DNA of 8,339 bases from Syntrophaceae bacterium (GTDB taxonomy: Bacteria; Desulfobacterota; Desulfomonilia; Desulfomonilales; Desulfomonilaceae): NCBI GenBank assembly GCA_014874425.1, contig JACWAG010000492.1, positions 1 through 8,339 of the forward strand. The letters run 5' to 3'. The position numbers and the translations under genes are program-made. Of this stretch, positions 1 to 6,288 are shown piece by piece. Within the stretch, counting starts at the first letter, position 1, and every line of letters starts with the position of its first letter. The notes under the pieces are model-generated. The model was given only the letters and a program-made list of their open reading frames with translations, was not told where the DNA came from and searched no databases.

Positions 1-1131
1 GACCTTGGCCCGGTCTAGAATTACTGCTTTATCCTTAGGCTTTACTTGCAGCGCCAGATTTAGGTCACTCAGGGCCTTTTGGAACTGGCGCTGAACTATG
101 TAAATTTTTGATCTTTCAACAAGGGCCTCGAAATCGCGGGGTTTGAGCTGAATAATCTTGTTAAAATCTTTCAAGGCCTCGTCCGTCCTCTTGAGATCCA
201 GCAACAGCATTCCTCTTTGATACAATAGAGAAGGATCGTCCTCTTTTATGCCTATCAAAGTATTGTAATCACTTAACGCGGCGTCTTTCTTGCCTGATTT
301 GATTTCAATAGCGGCTCTGGTCCCCAGAGACTTTTGGTCCTTGGGATCTATTTTGAGCGCTGCGTTCAAATCGTTCAGGGCCTCCTTGTTGCGGCCAAGC
401 AAATATTCGGCCTGTCCTCTGTTACTGAGAGCTGCGGCATTTTTCGGGTCCAGGGTCAATACGTGACTGTAACACTCAACAGCGGAGTCAGGTTTTCCAG
501 AATCAAGAGCTATATTTCCGAGATTGTTCCACGCCGATAAATTCTTATCATTAAATGAGAGCGTTTTCTTGAAATCAGCGGCGGCGAGGTCCGTTTTCCC
601 CTGCTTAAGGTAGGCGGAACCCCTTAAAAAATAGGCATCTGCGTCTTCCGGACGCCGGGCCAAGGCTTGAGTCAAGTCAGTTATGGCTTCATCCGGTTTT
701 CCCAAGTACACCTCAGCTTCGCCTCTTGCACGGACAGCTCCAGCGTATGAAGGGACTTTCTTGATAACAGCGTTGATATCCTGGAATGCCTTGTTGTATT
801 TTTTCTTGTGTAAATATATCAGCCCCCTCCCATATAAAGCTTCCACAAGGTCGGGATTCAAAGACACCGCCTGATTAAAGTCCGATAACGCCAAGTCTTC
901 AAGCCCCTTGGATCTGTAGGCTACCCCGCGATTAAAAAAGGCTCTGGCGTTTTTGGGTTCCTGCTCTACAACCCGGCTGTAAAGTTTTATGGCTTCGTCA
1001 AGGTTTCTCTTCCATTGAGCCTCAACGGCTTGAGCAAAAATTCCGCTTTCATTAGGGGCATCGGCGACACTCGGACTCACGGACAATAAACAAGCTATAG
1101 AAATGACCAGAAAATAGTAGCGCAAGTCCAT
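1..1131 (-). CDS. Exported tetratricopeptide-repeat (TPR) protein, partial (C-terminus beyond window edge)
   Basis: The frame is open from an ATG at 1131 to the window edge, giving 377 codons without a stop, so the C-terminus is missing. Residues 1-25 form a signal peptide: a short basic start, the hydrophobic stretch YYFLVISIACLLSV, and a likely cut near SVADA. From about residue 33 onward there are roughly ten 34-residue TPR units with the usual W/Y-G-A-Y-F-A-P pattern, for example FNRGVAYRSKGLEDLALSDF and YFLRGSAYLKQGKTDLAAAD. TPR solenoids bind other proteins or peptides; nothing here names the partner. No enzymatic domain is visible in the part present. The start at 1131 is chosen because AGGAAA lies just upstream and the signal peptide follows directly. 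The frame also stays open to in-frame ATGs at 1152, 1227 and 1233, which would add up to 34 residues. It follows the other TPR gene by 108 bases on the same strand, so it is probably the second gene of one transcript. Confidence 0.9.
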   Translation of the reverse strand, partial: MDLRYYFLVISIACLLSVSPSVADAPNESGIFAQAVEAQWKRNLDEAIKLYSRVVEQEPKNARAFFNRGVAYRSKGLEDLALSDFNQAVSLNPDLVEALYGRGLIYLHKKKYNKAFQDINAVIKKVPSYAGAVRARGEAEVYLGKPDEAITDLTQALARRPEDADAYFLRGSAYLKQGKTDLAAADFKKTLSFNDKNLSAWNNLGNIALDSGKPDSAVECYSHVLTLDPKNAAALSNRGQAEYLLGRNKEALNDLNAALKIDPKDQKSLGTRAAIEIKSGKKDAALSDYNTLIGIKEDDPSLLYQRGMLLLDLKRTDEALKDFNKIIQLKPRDFEALVERSKIYIVQRQFQKALSDLNLALQVKPKDKAVILDRAKV

Positions 1132-1239
1132 AGGTTTCCTGTTAACCAACATCTTGCAAACTACCGGCTCAGGAGCAGCCCAATTTGTTATGGACGGAGT
1201 CAAGCTTTTTTTTGAGGAAAATAGCATTGCCATGAAGTA

Positions 1240-2664
1240 TTATGATACGCTCTTTCTATTGATGGAAAGGTCCTTGGCTTTGGTAAAATCGGCCTGGGCT
1301 CTTACGGTATCACCTACAAATTCATACGCTATCCCGCGTTTGAAATAGGAATCTCCGTTTTGGGGATCAAGTTTTATGCTCTTGGAAAGGGCGTTGATGG
1401 ATTCAAGGAATTTTCCTTCTTTACCTAGCGCTATTCCCAGTTTCAGATATGCTGCGGCGTCATTCGGTTTAACTAAAACTAGCTTTCTGAAGTATTCCAC
1501 GGCCGACCTATAATCCCCCGACTTCTCTTTCGCCTCTCCTAAAACCGTCAAAACCTCAGAGTTGTTCGGATCTATACTGAAGGCTTGCTGAAAATCCGAT
1601 ACTGCCTTGTCCCTGTCCCCTGCTTCCATGTAACAACGACCACGGTACGTCAAAACAGCGGCCGACGGACCCTCTAGATCTAATGTGCGGGAAAAGTCGG
1701 AGATCGCCTTGGGACATTGACCAGAAGATTGATACATCCAACCTCGATTCGCATAGGCTCTCGCAAGGTCGGGATTTAAAGTGATCGACTTCGAAACATC
1801 CTTGATCCCATTGGCAACATCGCCTTTTGTGAAGAAGAGCCAGCCTCTGTTGTTGTAGATATCAGGAAAGTTGGGATTCAATTTGGCTGCTTCATCATAA
1901 TCTTTCATTGCCCTATTGAGTTCGTTTTTTCTGAAGTAAGCGTTTCCCCTCTGAAAAAATGCCAATGAATACTCGGGATTCAGGTCTATTGCCTTAGATA
2001 AGTCGGCTATGGCGCCGTCGTTGTCTCCAAGTTTTATTCTCGCCGCTCCCCGATTGTAATAGGCCAACGAATATGATGGATTTATATCTATGGCCCGATT
2101 GAAATCCGGGATGGCTTTGGCGATTTCTCCCTTCTGAACCAGCGCCCATCCGCGGTTGTTGTAAGAATCGGGGTCCGTCGGGTCCAGTTCCAAGGCCTTG
2201 GTAAAATCGGCTATGGATTTATCAAGCGCGCCCTTTCCGTAATACGCGTTACCCCGATTGTAATAGGCCAACGAATATGATGGATTCAATGCTATCGCTT
2301 TGGAATAGTCTTTTATCGCCTGGTCGAAAGAACCCTGCCTGTAATACGCGCTCCCACGGTTATTATAGGCGGTCTCCATCTGTGGATCGAGCTGAATTGC
2401 CTGAGTGTAATCCTCTATAGCTCGAGTTGAGTCACCCAACTTCTCGAGACTTAGCCCCCTTCTAAAGTAGACATCAGCAGTTCCTATTCCAGCTTTAATG
2501 GCCTTGTTAAAGTAATCTAAAGCCTTTGAATATTCGCCCGCCCTGTAAGCCAGTTTAGCATTTTCATAGAAGTCTTCAGCATATTGAGATTTGGTTTCCT
2601 GAGGAAAAGCAAAGGCGACGGTTATCAAAACTCCGAAAACTATGATGGTATTGAGAATTCGCAT
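1240..2664 (-). CDS. Exported TPR protein with about 13 tandem repeats
   Basis: This 474-residue protein has an N-terminal signal peptide (MRILNTIIVFGVLITVAFAF, likely cut around residues 19-22). Then come about 13 back-to-back 34-residue TPR units filling the rest, residues 27 to about 469. Units 2-8 are very regular, of the type YNNRGxAYYxxGxxDxAIxD followed by L(D/N)P, as in large bacterial TPR proteins of the Sel1-unlike, O-GlcNAc-transferase-like class. There is no catalytic domain, so this is a binding scaffold, presumably periplasmic or surface-linked. The ligand cannot be told from sequence. The Shine-Dalgarno sequence is weak: AGG lies about 14 bases before the ATG. The start is supported mainly by the signal peptide. 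A sigma70-like promoter lies about 42-70 bases upstream. Repeats 3/4 and 5/6 share an identical 35-base DNA segment, a sign of recent internal duplication or conversion. It is followed by a second TPR gene. Confidence 0.93.
   Translation of the reverse strand: MRILNTIIVFGVLITVAFAFPQETKSQYAEDFYENAKLAYRAGEYSKALDYFNKAIKAGIGTADVYFRRGLSLEKLGDSTRAIEDYTQAIQLDPQMETAYNNRGSAYYRQGSFDQAIKDYSKAIALNPSYSLAYYNRGNAYYGKGALDKSIADFTKALELDPTDPDSYNNRGWALVQKGEIAKAIPDFNRAIDINPSYSLAYYNRGAARIKLGDNDGAIADLSKAIDLNPEYSLAFFQRGNAYFRKNELNRAMKDYDEAAKLNPNFPDIYNNRGWLFFTKGDVANGIKDVSKSITLNPDLARAYANRGWMYQSSGQCPKAISDFSRTLDLEGPSAAVLTYRGRCYMEAGDRDKAVSDFQQAFSIDPNNSEVLTVLGEAKEKSGDYRSAVEYFRKLVLVKPNDAAAYLKLGIALGKEGKFLESINALSKSIKLDPQNGDSYFKRGIAYEFVGDTVRAQADFTKAKDLSINRKSVS
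2048..2286 (-). repeat. Exact 35-bp direct repeat inside the TPR gene
   Basis: Positions 2048-2082 and 2252-2286 are identical over 35 bases and 204 bases apart, which is exactly two 34-codon TPR units. Read on the minus strand both encode the same junction peptide, NPSYSLAYYNRG, bridging repeats 3/4 and 5/6. Other repeats in the same gene differ at many synonymous positions. This points to a recent two-unit duplication or a local gene conversion rather than protein-level selection alone. Confidence 0.85.
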
Positions 2665-2965
2665 TTGTTATCTAGTGCCTAATAAACTGAGACTATAGTA
2701 TTAATATTATCATAACAAAGACATAGTTGTCTATATTAATGTTTAAAATTAGATTGAACTCTTAGCGCAAGAAGCAGAATTGCCAGTTTTCCCTAAACTC
2801 CTGTCAACTAATTATTATTATTAGTTTAATTAGACCAGCAATTTTATGGTTTGTTCCAGAAGAATTATTTCATCCGAGCTTGGTATTTGAGGGAGAGTTT
2901 GAATGAAGGACAACTTGAGGCCCGAGATTAGTCTATTGTGGGCATGGAGTTGAATCGACCGACAG
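2665..2965. other. AT-rich intergenic region between the TPR gene and the deacetylase gene
   Basis: These 301 bases lie between two same-strand genes. I see no convincing protein gene. Just after the deacetylase stop, 2911-2952 can form a two-part stem (CAACT with AGTTG outside, GCCC with GGGC inside, as read on either strand) without a following T-run. It may mark the transcript end but is not a canonical terminator. At 2806-2826 there is an AT-rich inverted repeat with 7-bp arms (AACTAAT and ATTAGTT). The TPR promoter candidate sits at 2706-2733. Confidence 0.6.
2706..2733 (-). promoter_or_regulatory. Candidate sigma70-type promoter for the TPR gene pair
   Basis: On the minus strand TAGACA (2728-2733) and GATAAT (2706-2711) are separated by 16 bases; each matches the consensus at 5 of 6 positions. 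Transcription would start near 2699, giving a leader of about 35 bases before the ATG at 2664. A perfect 5-bp inverted repeat, AGACA-TAGT-TGTCT (2719-2732), overlaps the -35 element and spacer and could be a repressor site. The region is AT-rich, so chance matches are possible. Confidence 0.45.
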
Positions 2966-3928
2966 TCAGAGCGTGGGCATTCGGATTGGTTCATAAATGC
3001 GATACAGTTCGGATAGGGTATAACATCTGGCGTCGTAGCGGTCACGCATCCAGCGAATAAATAAATGGAGACGTCTTGTGAATCTTCGGACTGCTTCCTC
3101 GGTTGGATTCAAGGGATTCATCCCAGGAGCCAGTTCGGATGAATGAAAAAATATGGTTACACAGTCGCCACCTCGCTTTTCGTGAGTTATCACAGCGGCT
3201 TTAGCAATTTGCAGATTGACCCAAGCGGGCTGAGCCGCTATTGAACCCAGATTCATCGATAACCATCCGACCACGCCATCAGGCAAATAGCCGCTGTTAG
3301 AAAGAAACTCGAAATACCGACCAGAGCCCTTTAATATCGGTACTATTGTGACAGGAACTTCAAGAACTGATGAGCTTCCAACTCTGGATGGGTCGAGAAG
3401 ATCCGGAAAATATGGGTCAGAGGGGGCGCAAATATGGTTCGGCCCACCGTACGCCTTCCTCATGGGGGTAACGCTGCTGTCCACTTTGACACCAATTTTT
3501 TCAAGGACCTGCAACATCTTTGGTCCCATGTTGAAACGGCCCATCCGAAAAGAGTTCGGCAGTCCGTCGCTATTGGATAATATTTTAATCAAGGAAAGGA
3601 CCTTGGCTTCGAGCAGGTATGAGGGTATCAATTCTGAAGGAGCCGGGGGAGGAACCTCATCGGATATAATAGGCGGCGTATTCCAGTGATGCAGATGAGC
3701 CCCGATTTCAGCGTTCCATCTCTTTTTTAGGCTATAAAGTTTCTTTAAAATGGCGCCTTTGTTTGCTACCTGGTACGACACAAGAAGCGTCGGCCTGACT
3801 CCAAGGTCCATAAACACAGGATCTAGCCGGTCCAATTGAAGAACATTCGCCGCCGAAGCTTCACCGGGCGAATAGACACCACTAAACAATCCTTCTTCCT
3901 CAACGTCTATAGTTACTGTAAATTTCAT
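2966..3928 (-). CDS. Polysaccharide-deacetylase-like protein (NodB / carbohydrate esterase 4 fold), cytoplasmic
   Basis: This 320-residue protein resembles the NodB-type deacetylase superfamily, metal-dependent enzymes that remove N- or O-acetyl groups from sugars. The visible motifs run in family order. They are TIDVEE at residues 6-11 (D8 as the motif-1 aspartate, like the S/TxDVED start of exopolysaccharide-linked deacetylases), EIGAHLHHW at 74-82 (H78, H80 and H81 as metal-binding candidates), SFRMGRF at 126-132 with arginines, VDSSV at 149-153, and FFHSSE at 260-265 with H262 as the late catalytic histidine. There is no signal peptide: the barrel starts within five residues of the start. 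It would therefore act on cytoplasmic precursors unless exported otherwise. The start overlaps the preceding MauE-type gene by ATGA, which implies translational coupling. Substrate is unknown. The family call is from motif reading only, and divergence from classical TFDD/HxxxH motifs means the activity could differ. Confidence 0.78.
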   Translation of the reverse strand: MKFTVTIDVEEEGLFSGVYSPGEASAANVLQLDRLDPVFMDLGVRPTLLVSYQVANKGAILKKLYSLKKRWNAEIGAHLHHWNTPPIISDEVPPPAPSELIPSYLLEAKVLSLIKILSNSDGLPNSFRMGRFNMGPKMLQVLEKIGVKVDSSVTPMRKAYGGPNHICAPSDPYFPDLLDPSRVGSSSVLEVPVTIVPILKGSGRYFEFLSNSGYLPDGVVGWLSMNLGSIAAQPAWVNLQIAKAAVITHEKRGGDCVTIFFHSSELAPGMNPLNPTEEAVRRFTRRLHLFIRWMRDRYDARCYTLSELYRIYEPIRMPTL

Positions 3929-4362
3929 TTAACCCCAGGCGCTATACTGAGTTCGCCTCTATCAAAAATTAAAGTCCAAATAGACACCAGAGCCAAAAAT
4001 CCATCACGAAATATGTGGAAGGGGGCTATTCTGCCTGAAGATTCCGCTGAGGAAGAAAAACAGCCACAATCAATATCCAGTCCAAGCGCATAAGCGTAAA
4101 TTATCGCCCCCAGAAAAATCAACATCATCGATGAGGTAAGCAATGAAGCTGCCCTAGTCTGAATTCCAAGAATTAGAAACACACCCGATCCCAATTCGAG
4201 CCACGGAAGAGTCAACGCAATTAAATTGCTATAAATTGGGGGAATCAAGCCGTAATTTCTAATTGAAGCGGCAAAGCTTGACGGATCAAATATCTTGTAA
4301 ATACTGGCGTAAACAAACAATGATCCAATCAGGAGCCTAGCTAATAAAGTTATCCATTTCAT
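3925..4362 (-). CDS. MauE/DoxX-family redox-associated membrane protein
   Basis: This is a small integral membrane protein of 145 residues with four predicted helices, at about 4-20, 44-67, 70-92 and 119-134. After helix 3 comes LDIDCGCF with C99 and C101. This CGCF motif is typical of the MauE/DoxX group, named for MauE, which is needed for methylamine dehydrogenase maturation, probably in disulfide handling. The early segment YASIYKIFDPSSFAASIRNY also fits the family. I chose the ATG at 4362 because helix 1 then starts at once and AAAGG lies 9 bases upstream. In-frame ATGs at 4419 and 4443 would overlap the rhodanese gene by 23 or 47 bases and add a polar tail. The gene is 34 bases after the rhodanese gene and overlaps the deacetylase by 4 bases, so it is the middle cistron. 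A joint thiol or sulfur-redox role with the rhodanese is likely; the substrate is not known. Confidence 0.85.
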   Translation of the reverse strand: MKWITLLARLLIGSLFVYASIYKIFDPSSFAASIRNYGLIPPIYSNLIALTLPWLELGSGVFLILGIQTRAASLLTSSMMLIFLGAIIYAYALGLDIDCGCFSSSAESSGRIAPFHIFRDGFLALVSIWTLIFDRGELSIAPGVK

Positions 4363-4379
4363 CCCTATCGACCTTTTAG

Positions 4380-4393
4380 CGCCATCGATGGCG
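4380..4393. repeat. Perfect 14-bp palindrome at the rhodanese/MauE junction
   Basis: CGCCATCGATGGCG is a perfect palindrome lying between the rhodanese stop codon (4397-4399) and the MauE start (4362). In mRNA it could fold as a 5-bp stem with a UCGA loop. The flanking GACC just after the stop can also pair with the GGUC that contains the MauE ribosome-binding AGG, so the structure might couple translation of the two genes. The outer pairing is weak and competes with the palindrome for one base. Confidence 0.5.
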
Positions 4394-4396
4394 GTC

Positions 4397-4870
4397 TTAT
4401 TTTTGCGTTGGAAATCCATTTTGTTCCCAGCCTGGATATCCATCCTTCATGATCATGATATCAGAATATCCGAAATCAATCAGAAATGAGGCTATGTGCT
4501 CTGCCATGTCGCAATCGGGGCCATAGCAATACAAAATCAATTTGCTACCCTGCGGCATTAACGGTTCAATCCCCGGAAATTTCTGTTCCTTATCTTCAGG
4601 AGACAGGGAAACAGCGCCACGCACATGCCCTTTTAAATAATCCTTGTCATCTCTAGTGTCTATAAATACCACCAGTGGATCGTCCAGCCACTTTATGGCC
4701 TCCTTTGAACTGACAAGGGGGATTTTATGGTTTAAAATCGTAATTTCCGTCGGAGGAACGTACAGCCAGTGAATGTGTCGCGCCGGTATCAGATTAGATC
4801 CAACGCCTATCAAAAAGAACACCAAGACTATAGCGCCCGCCCTAAAGACCAAAGAAGACAAGCTATTCAT
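4397..4870 (-). CDS. Membrane-anchored rhodanese-domain protein
   Basis: This 157-residue protein has one N-terminal membrane helix (about residues 9-24), which tethers a single rhodanese domain (about 50-155). Domain landmarks are VVFIDTRDDKDYLKGHVRGA (67-86), which combines the DxR loop and the GHxxGA motif, then the active-site loop YCYGPDC with C115 as the sulfur-carrying cysteine, and the closing DGYPGWEQNGFP. Rhodanese domains carry a persulfide on this cysteine and move sulfur between donors and acceptors. Here the sixth loop position, often arginine in thiosulfate-using single-domain forms, is a second cysteine, C120. That recalls the CxGxxC loops of some regulator-linked rhodaneses and could allow a disulfide. 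AGGA sits 9 bases before the ATG. It heads the rhodanese/MauE/deacetylase operon. The side of the membrane facing the domain is not certain, though a single N-terminal anchor commonly places it outside. Confidence 0.92.
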   Translation of the reverse strand: MNSLSSLVFRAGAIVLVFFLIGVGSNLIPARHIHWLYVPPTEITILNHKIPLVSSKEAIKWLDDPLVVFIDTRDDKDYLKGHVRGAVSLSPEDKEQKFPGIEPLMPQGSKLILYCYGPDCDMAEHIASFLIDFGYSDIMIMKDGYPGWEQNGFPTQK

Positions 4871-4922
4871 TTGTGTTGTTCCTAAGTATAACCTAAAGCA
4901 TAATAGAAATATTTAATGTATT

Positions 4923-4946
4923 AGATTATTTAATCTGCATATTATA
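4923..4946 (-). promoter_or_regulatory. Candidate -10 element and palindrome for the rhodanese operon
   Basis: A perfect TATAAT (minus strand, 4941-4946) lies upstream of the rhodanese gene, but no good -35 is found 16-18 bases further up. Transcription from it would begin near 4934, inside the palindrome AGATTA-TT-TAATCT (4923-4936). A palindrome across a start site is a common position for a repressor site. Because the region is very AT-rich, the support is modest. Confidence 0.35.
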
Positions 4947-4963
4947 TTATTTTTACTATTTTT

Positions 4964-4992
4964 TTGACACTATATTAGCTTTATGATACTAT
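4964..4992 (+). promoter_or_regulatory. Candidate sigma70-type promoter for the AMIN-domain gene
   Basis: A perfect TTGACA at 4964-4969 is followed after 17 bases by TACTAT at 4987-4992, which matches the -10 consensus at 4 of 6 positions. The predicted start is near 4999, giving a leader of about 47 bases. It points away from the rhodanese operon, so the 175-base gap 4871-5045 is a divergent promoter region. Confidence 0.55.
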
Positions 4993-5045
4993 GAGTTTGC
5001 ATCAAATCCGAACAGAATTTCGATCAGGGCCGCTTCGTAAAAAAG

Positions 5046-6128
5046 ATGACCGACTCAAAACAAAAAACTCCTAAAGGATTTGTAAAGTTGATAAACATGT
5101 TAAGAAAAAATCCTTACCTTCAAAAATATTTGGTTCTTCTGATAACGATATTGTCGATCATGGTATCGCAGACGAACGCGCAAGAACTCGAAACGCCTCT
5201 TATCACTAATGTGCAGGTTTCGCCAGATCAAAAACAGATAGTGATCAAGGGGGACAAGCCGCTTGGGACCCATTCCGCTTTTGCGTTTGAAAATCCTTAT
5301 CGCCTGGTCATTGATTTTGAAAACACTGGTCTGGGGAAAGTTCCCGCCAAAATCAAAGTCGACAAACCGCCTATAAATGAAATTCGTTTGGGCGCCAATG
5401 CTCGCAGGGCTCGGCTAGTCGTGGATTTTGGCGAATATCCCGTGCCACCATTCATGGTGGAGCGCAAGGGCAACCTAGCAGTTGTAGCCTTGGGTAACGT
5501 GCCGACCGACCCAAGAATGATTCAACGAAGTTCCAGCGCCGAATCATCCCCTAAGCCGTACCACGCTACAGGGCCTAAAGCACAACGGCGCATTACTCCA
5601 AAGAAAGAAACGACCCATTTGCCATCCTCTCCTATTGACCATCCTACAGTCTCTTCCGTCGCTCCGGGTACAAAGACAGGACAACCGGGTTTTTTGGTGA
5701 AACAATCACTCGTAACAAACAACATGCTGCTGGTTGAACTTCAAAACTCAAAAAATCCCTCCGAAACATACAGGATAGTTTTAGACTTAAACCTGGATGA
5801 TATGACTGTTCATAATGCTTCCATAAGCAATTCAAACGGTATTGTAAAAAAGTTTGACCTCGTTGATTCAGGCCCCAAAGTCGTCCAAGACTATACCGGT
5901 CAAGAACAGACAGCCAATGGACCTGCCAATGTGGGCCCAAGAAAGAAATCCAAACTAGTTGTTGAGCAAAAACCTTTTGGCCGAACCAAGTATTCATGGG
6001 GATCGAAAAATTCATCACCACCGGAAGTTGATAGCGCCAATCAGCAATCGGTAAGTTCCAATCCATTCAGGCTTCAAAAGTTTGAGCTAAAATCCAAAAA
6101 CTCCGGAACAGCTAAACTCGACGAATGA
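5046..6128 (+). CDS. Exported AMIN-domain protein
   Basis: This 360-residue protein has a basic N-terminal region followed by the hydrophobic segment YLVLLITILSIMV (28-40) and a probable cut near SQTNA-QE (about 45). Residues about 52-150 match an AMIN domain: NVQVSPDQKQIVIKG, NPYRLVIDFENTGLG, INEIRLGANARRARLVVDF, and a closing NLAVVAL strand. AMIN domains localise amidases and secretins such as AmiC and PilQ by binding cell-wall or septal structures. No amidase or secretin domain follows. Instead there is a Ser/Pro/Lys-rich linker (about 155-215), a second beta-rich segment (LLVELQNSKNPSETYRIVLD, about 228-247) that could be a degenerate AMIN copy, and a charged Asn/Ser/Lys-rich tail. It is probably a stand-alone envelope-targeting or binding protein. 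The start is uncertain: the ATG at 5046 has no clear Shine-Dalgarno, while a TTG at 5088 has AGGA nine bases upstream and would give a shorter signal peptide. The gene appears to be single. Confidence 0.85.
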   Translation: MTDSKQKTPKGFVKLINMLRKNPYLQKYLVLLITILSIMVSQTNAQELETPLITNVQVSPDQKQIVIKGDKPLGTHSAFAFENPYRLVIDFENTGLGKVPAKIKVDKPPINEIRLGANARRARLVVDFGEYPVPPFMVERKGNLAVVALGNVPTDPRMIQRSSSAESSPKPYHATGPKAQRRITPKKETTHLPSSPIDHPTVSSVAPGTKTGQPGFLVKQSLVTNNMLLVELQNSKNPSETYRIVLDLNLDDMTVHNASISNSNGIVKKFDLVDSGPKVVQDYTGQEQTANGPANVGPRKKSKLVVEQKPFGRTKYSWGSKNSSPPEVDSANQQSVSSNPFRLQKFELKSKNSGTAKLDE

Positions 6129-6165
6129 TAAACCACTACGGTCCTCTAAATTAGTTTCAATTCAC

Positions 6166-6197
6166 GAGTCAACGCGGCAGCTCGCTGTGTTGACTTT
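6166..6197 (+). terminator. Hairpin after the AMIN-domain gene, possible terminator
   Basis: GTCAACGCGGC (6168-6178) pairs with GCTGTGTTGAC (6184-6194) through 11 pairs, including two G-U, around a 5-base loop. One A-T and one more G-U extend the base. It lies 38 bases after the stop at 6128 and is followed by only TTT before a C, so termination may be partial. Its 3' arm contains the -35 element of the next promoter candidate. Confidence 0.5.
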
Positions 6198-6219
6198 CAC
6201 AAATAAACTCCACGATAAT
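6190..6219 (+). promoter_or_regulatory. Candidate sigma70-type promoter for the alcohol dehydrogenase operon
   Basis: TTGACT (6190-6195) and GATAAT (6214-6219), each 5 of 6 to consensus, are 18 bases apart. A start near 6226 would leave a leader of about 115 bases. A weaker alternative closer to the gene is TTACCA (6275-6280) with TATAAA (6299-6304), also spaced by 18 bases. Confidence 0.5.
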
Positions 6220-6288
6220 ATAGAATCTCCACAGTCTTTAATCACCAGTAAAAATCTAATAATAGAACAATTCATTACCAAACCTTTA

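Noticed and set aside
1..2664. Periodic sequence similarity suggesting a CRISPR or DNA repeat array
   Set aside because: The 102-base periodicity is the codon length of 34-residue TPR units within coding frames, not a spacer/repeat array.
2785..2807. TTGACA on the minus strand at 2802-2807 as a promoter for the TPR genes
   Set aside because: No acceptable -10 is found 16-18 bases downstream; the pair at 2728/2706 is closer to the gene and better matched.
2806..2826. AT-rich inverted repeat as a terminator of the rhodanese operon
   Set aside because: The stem is only A-T rich with one G-C pair and there is no T-run after it; it would be unstable as RNA.
2830..3045. A 71-codon minus-strand frame overlapping the end of the deacetylase-like gene
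   Set aside because: It overlaps the deacetylase C-terminus in another frame, has no ribosome-binding site, and its translation shows no domain. The deacetylase has a natural ending, so a frameshifted tail is not needed.
5522..6066. Minus-strand frames of 67 and 140 codons opposite the AMIN gene
   Set aside because: They are antisense shadows with no ribosome-binding site or recognisable domain; the plus-strand reading has a signal peptide and an AMIN domain.
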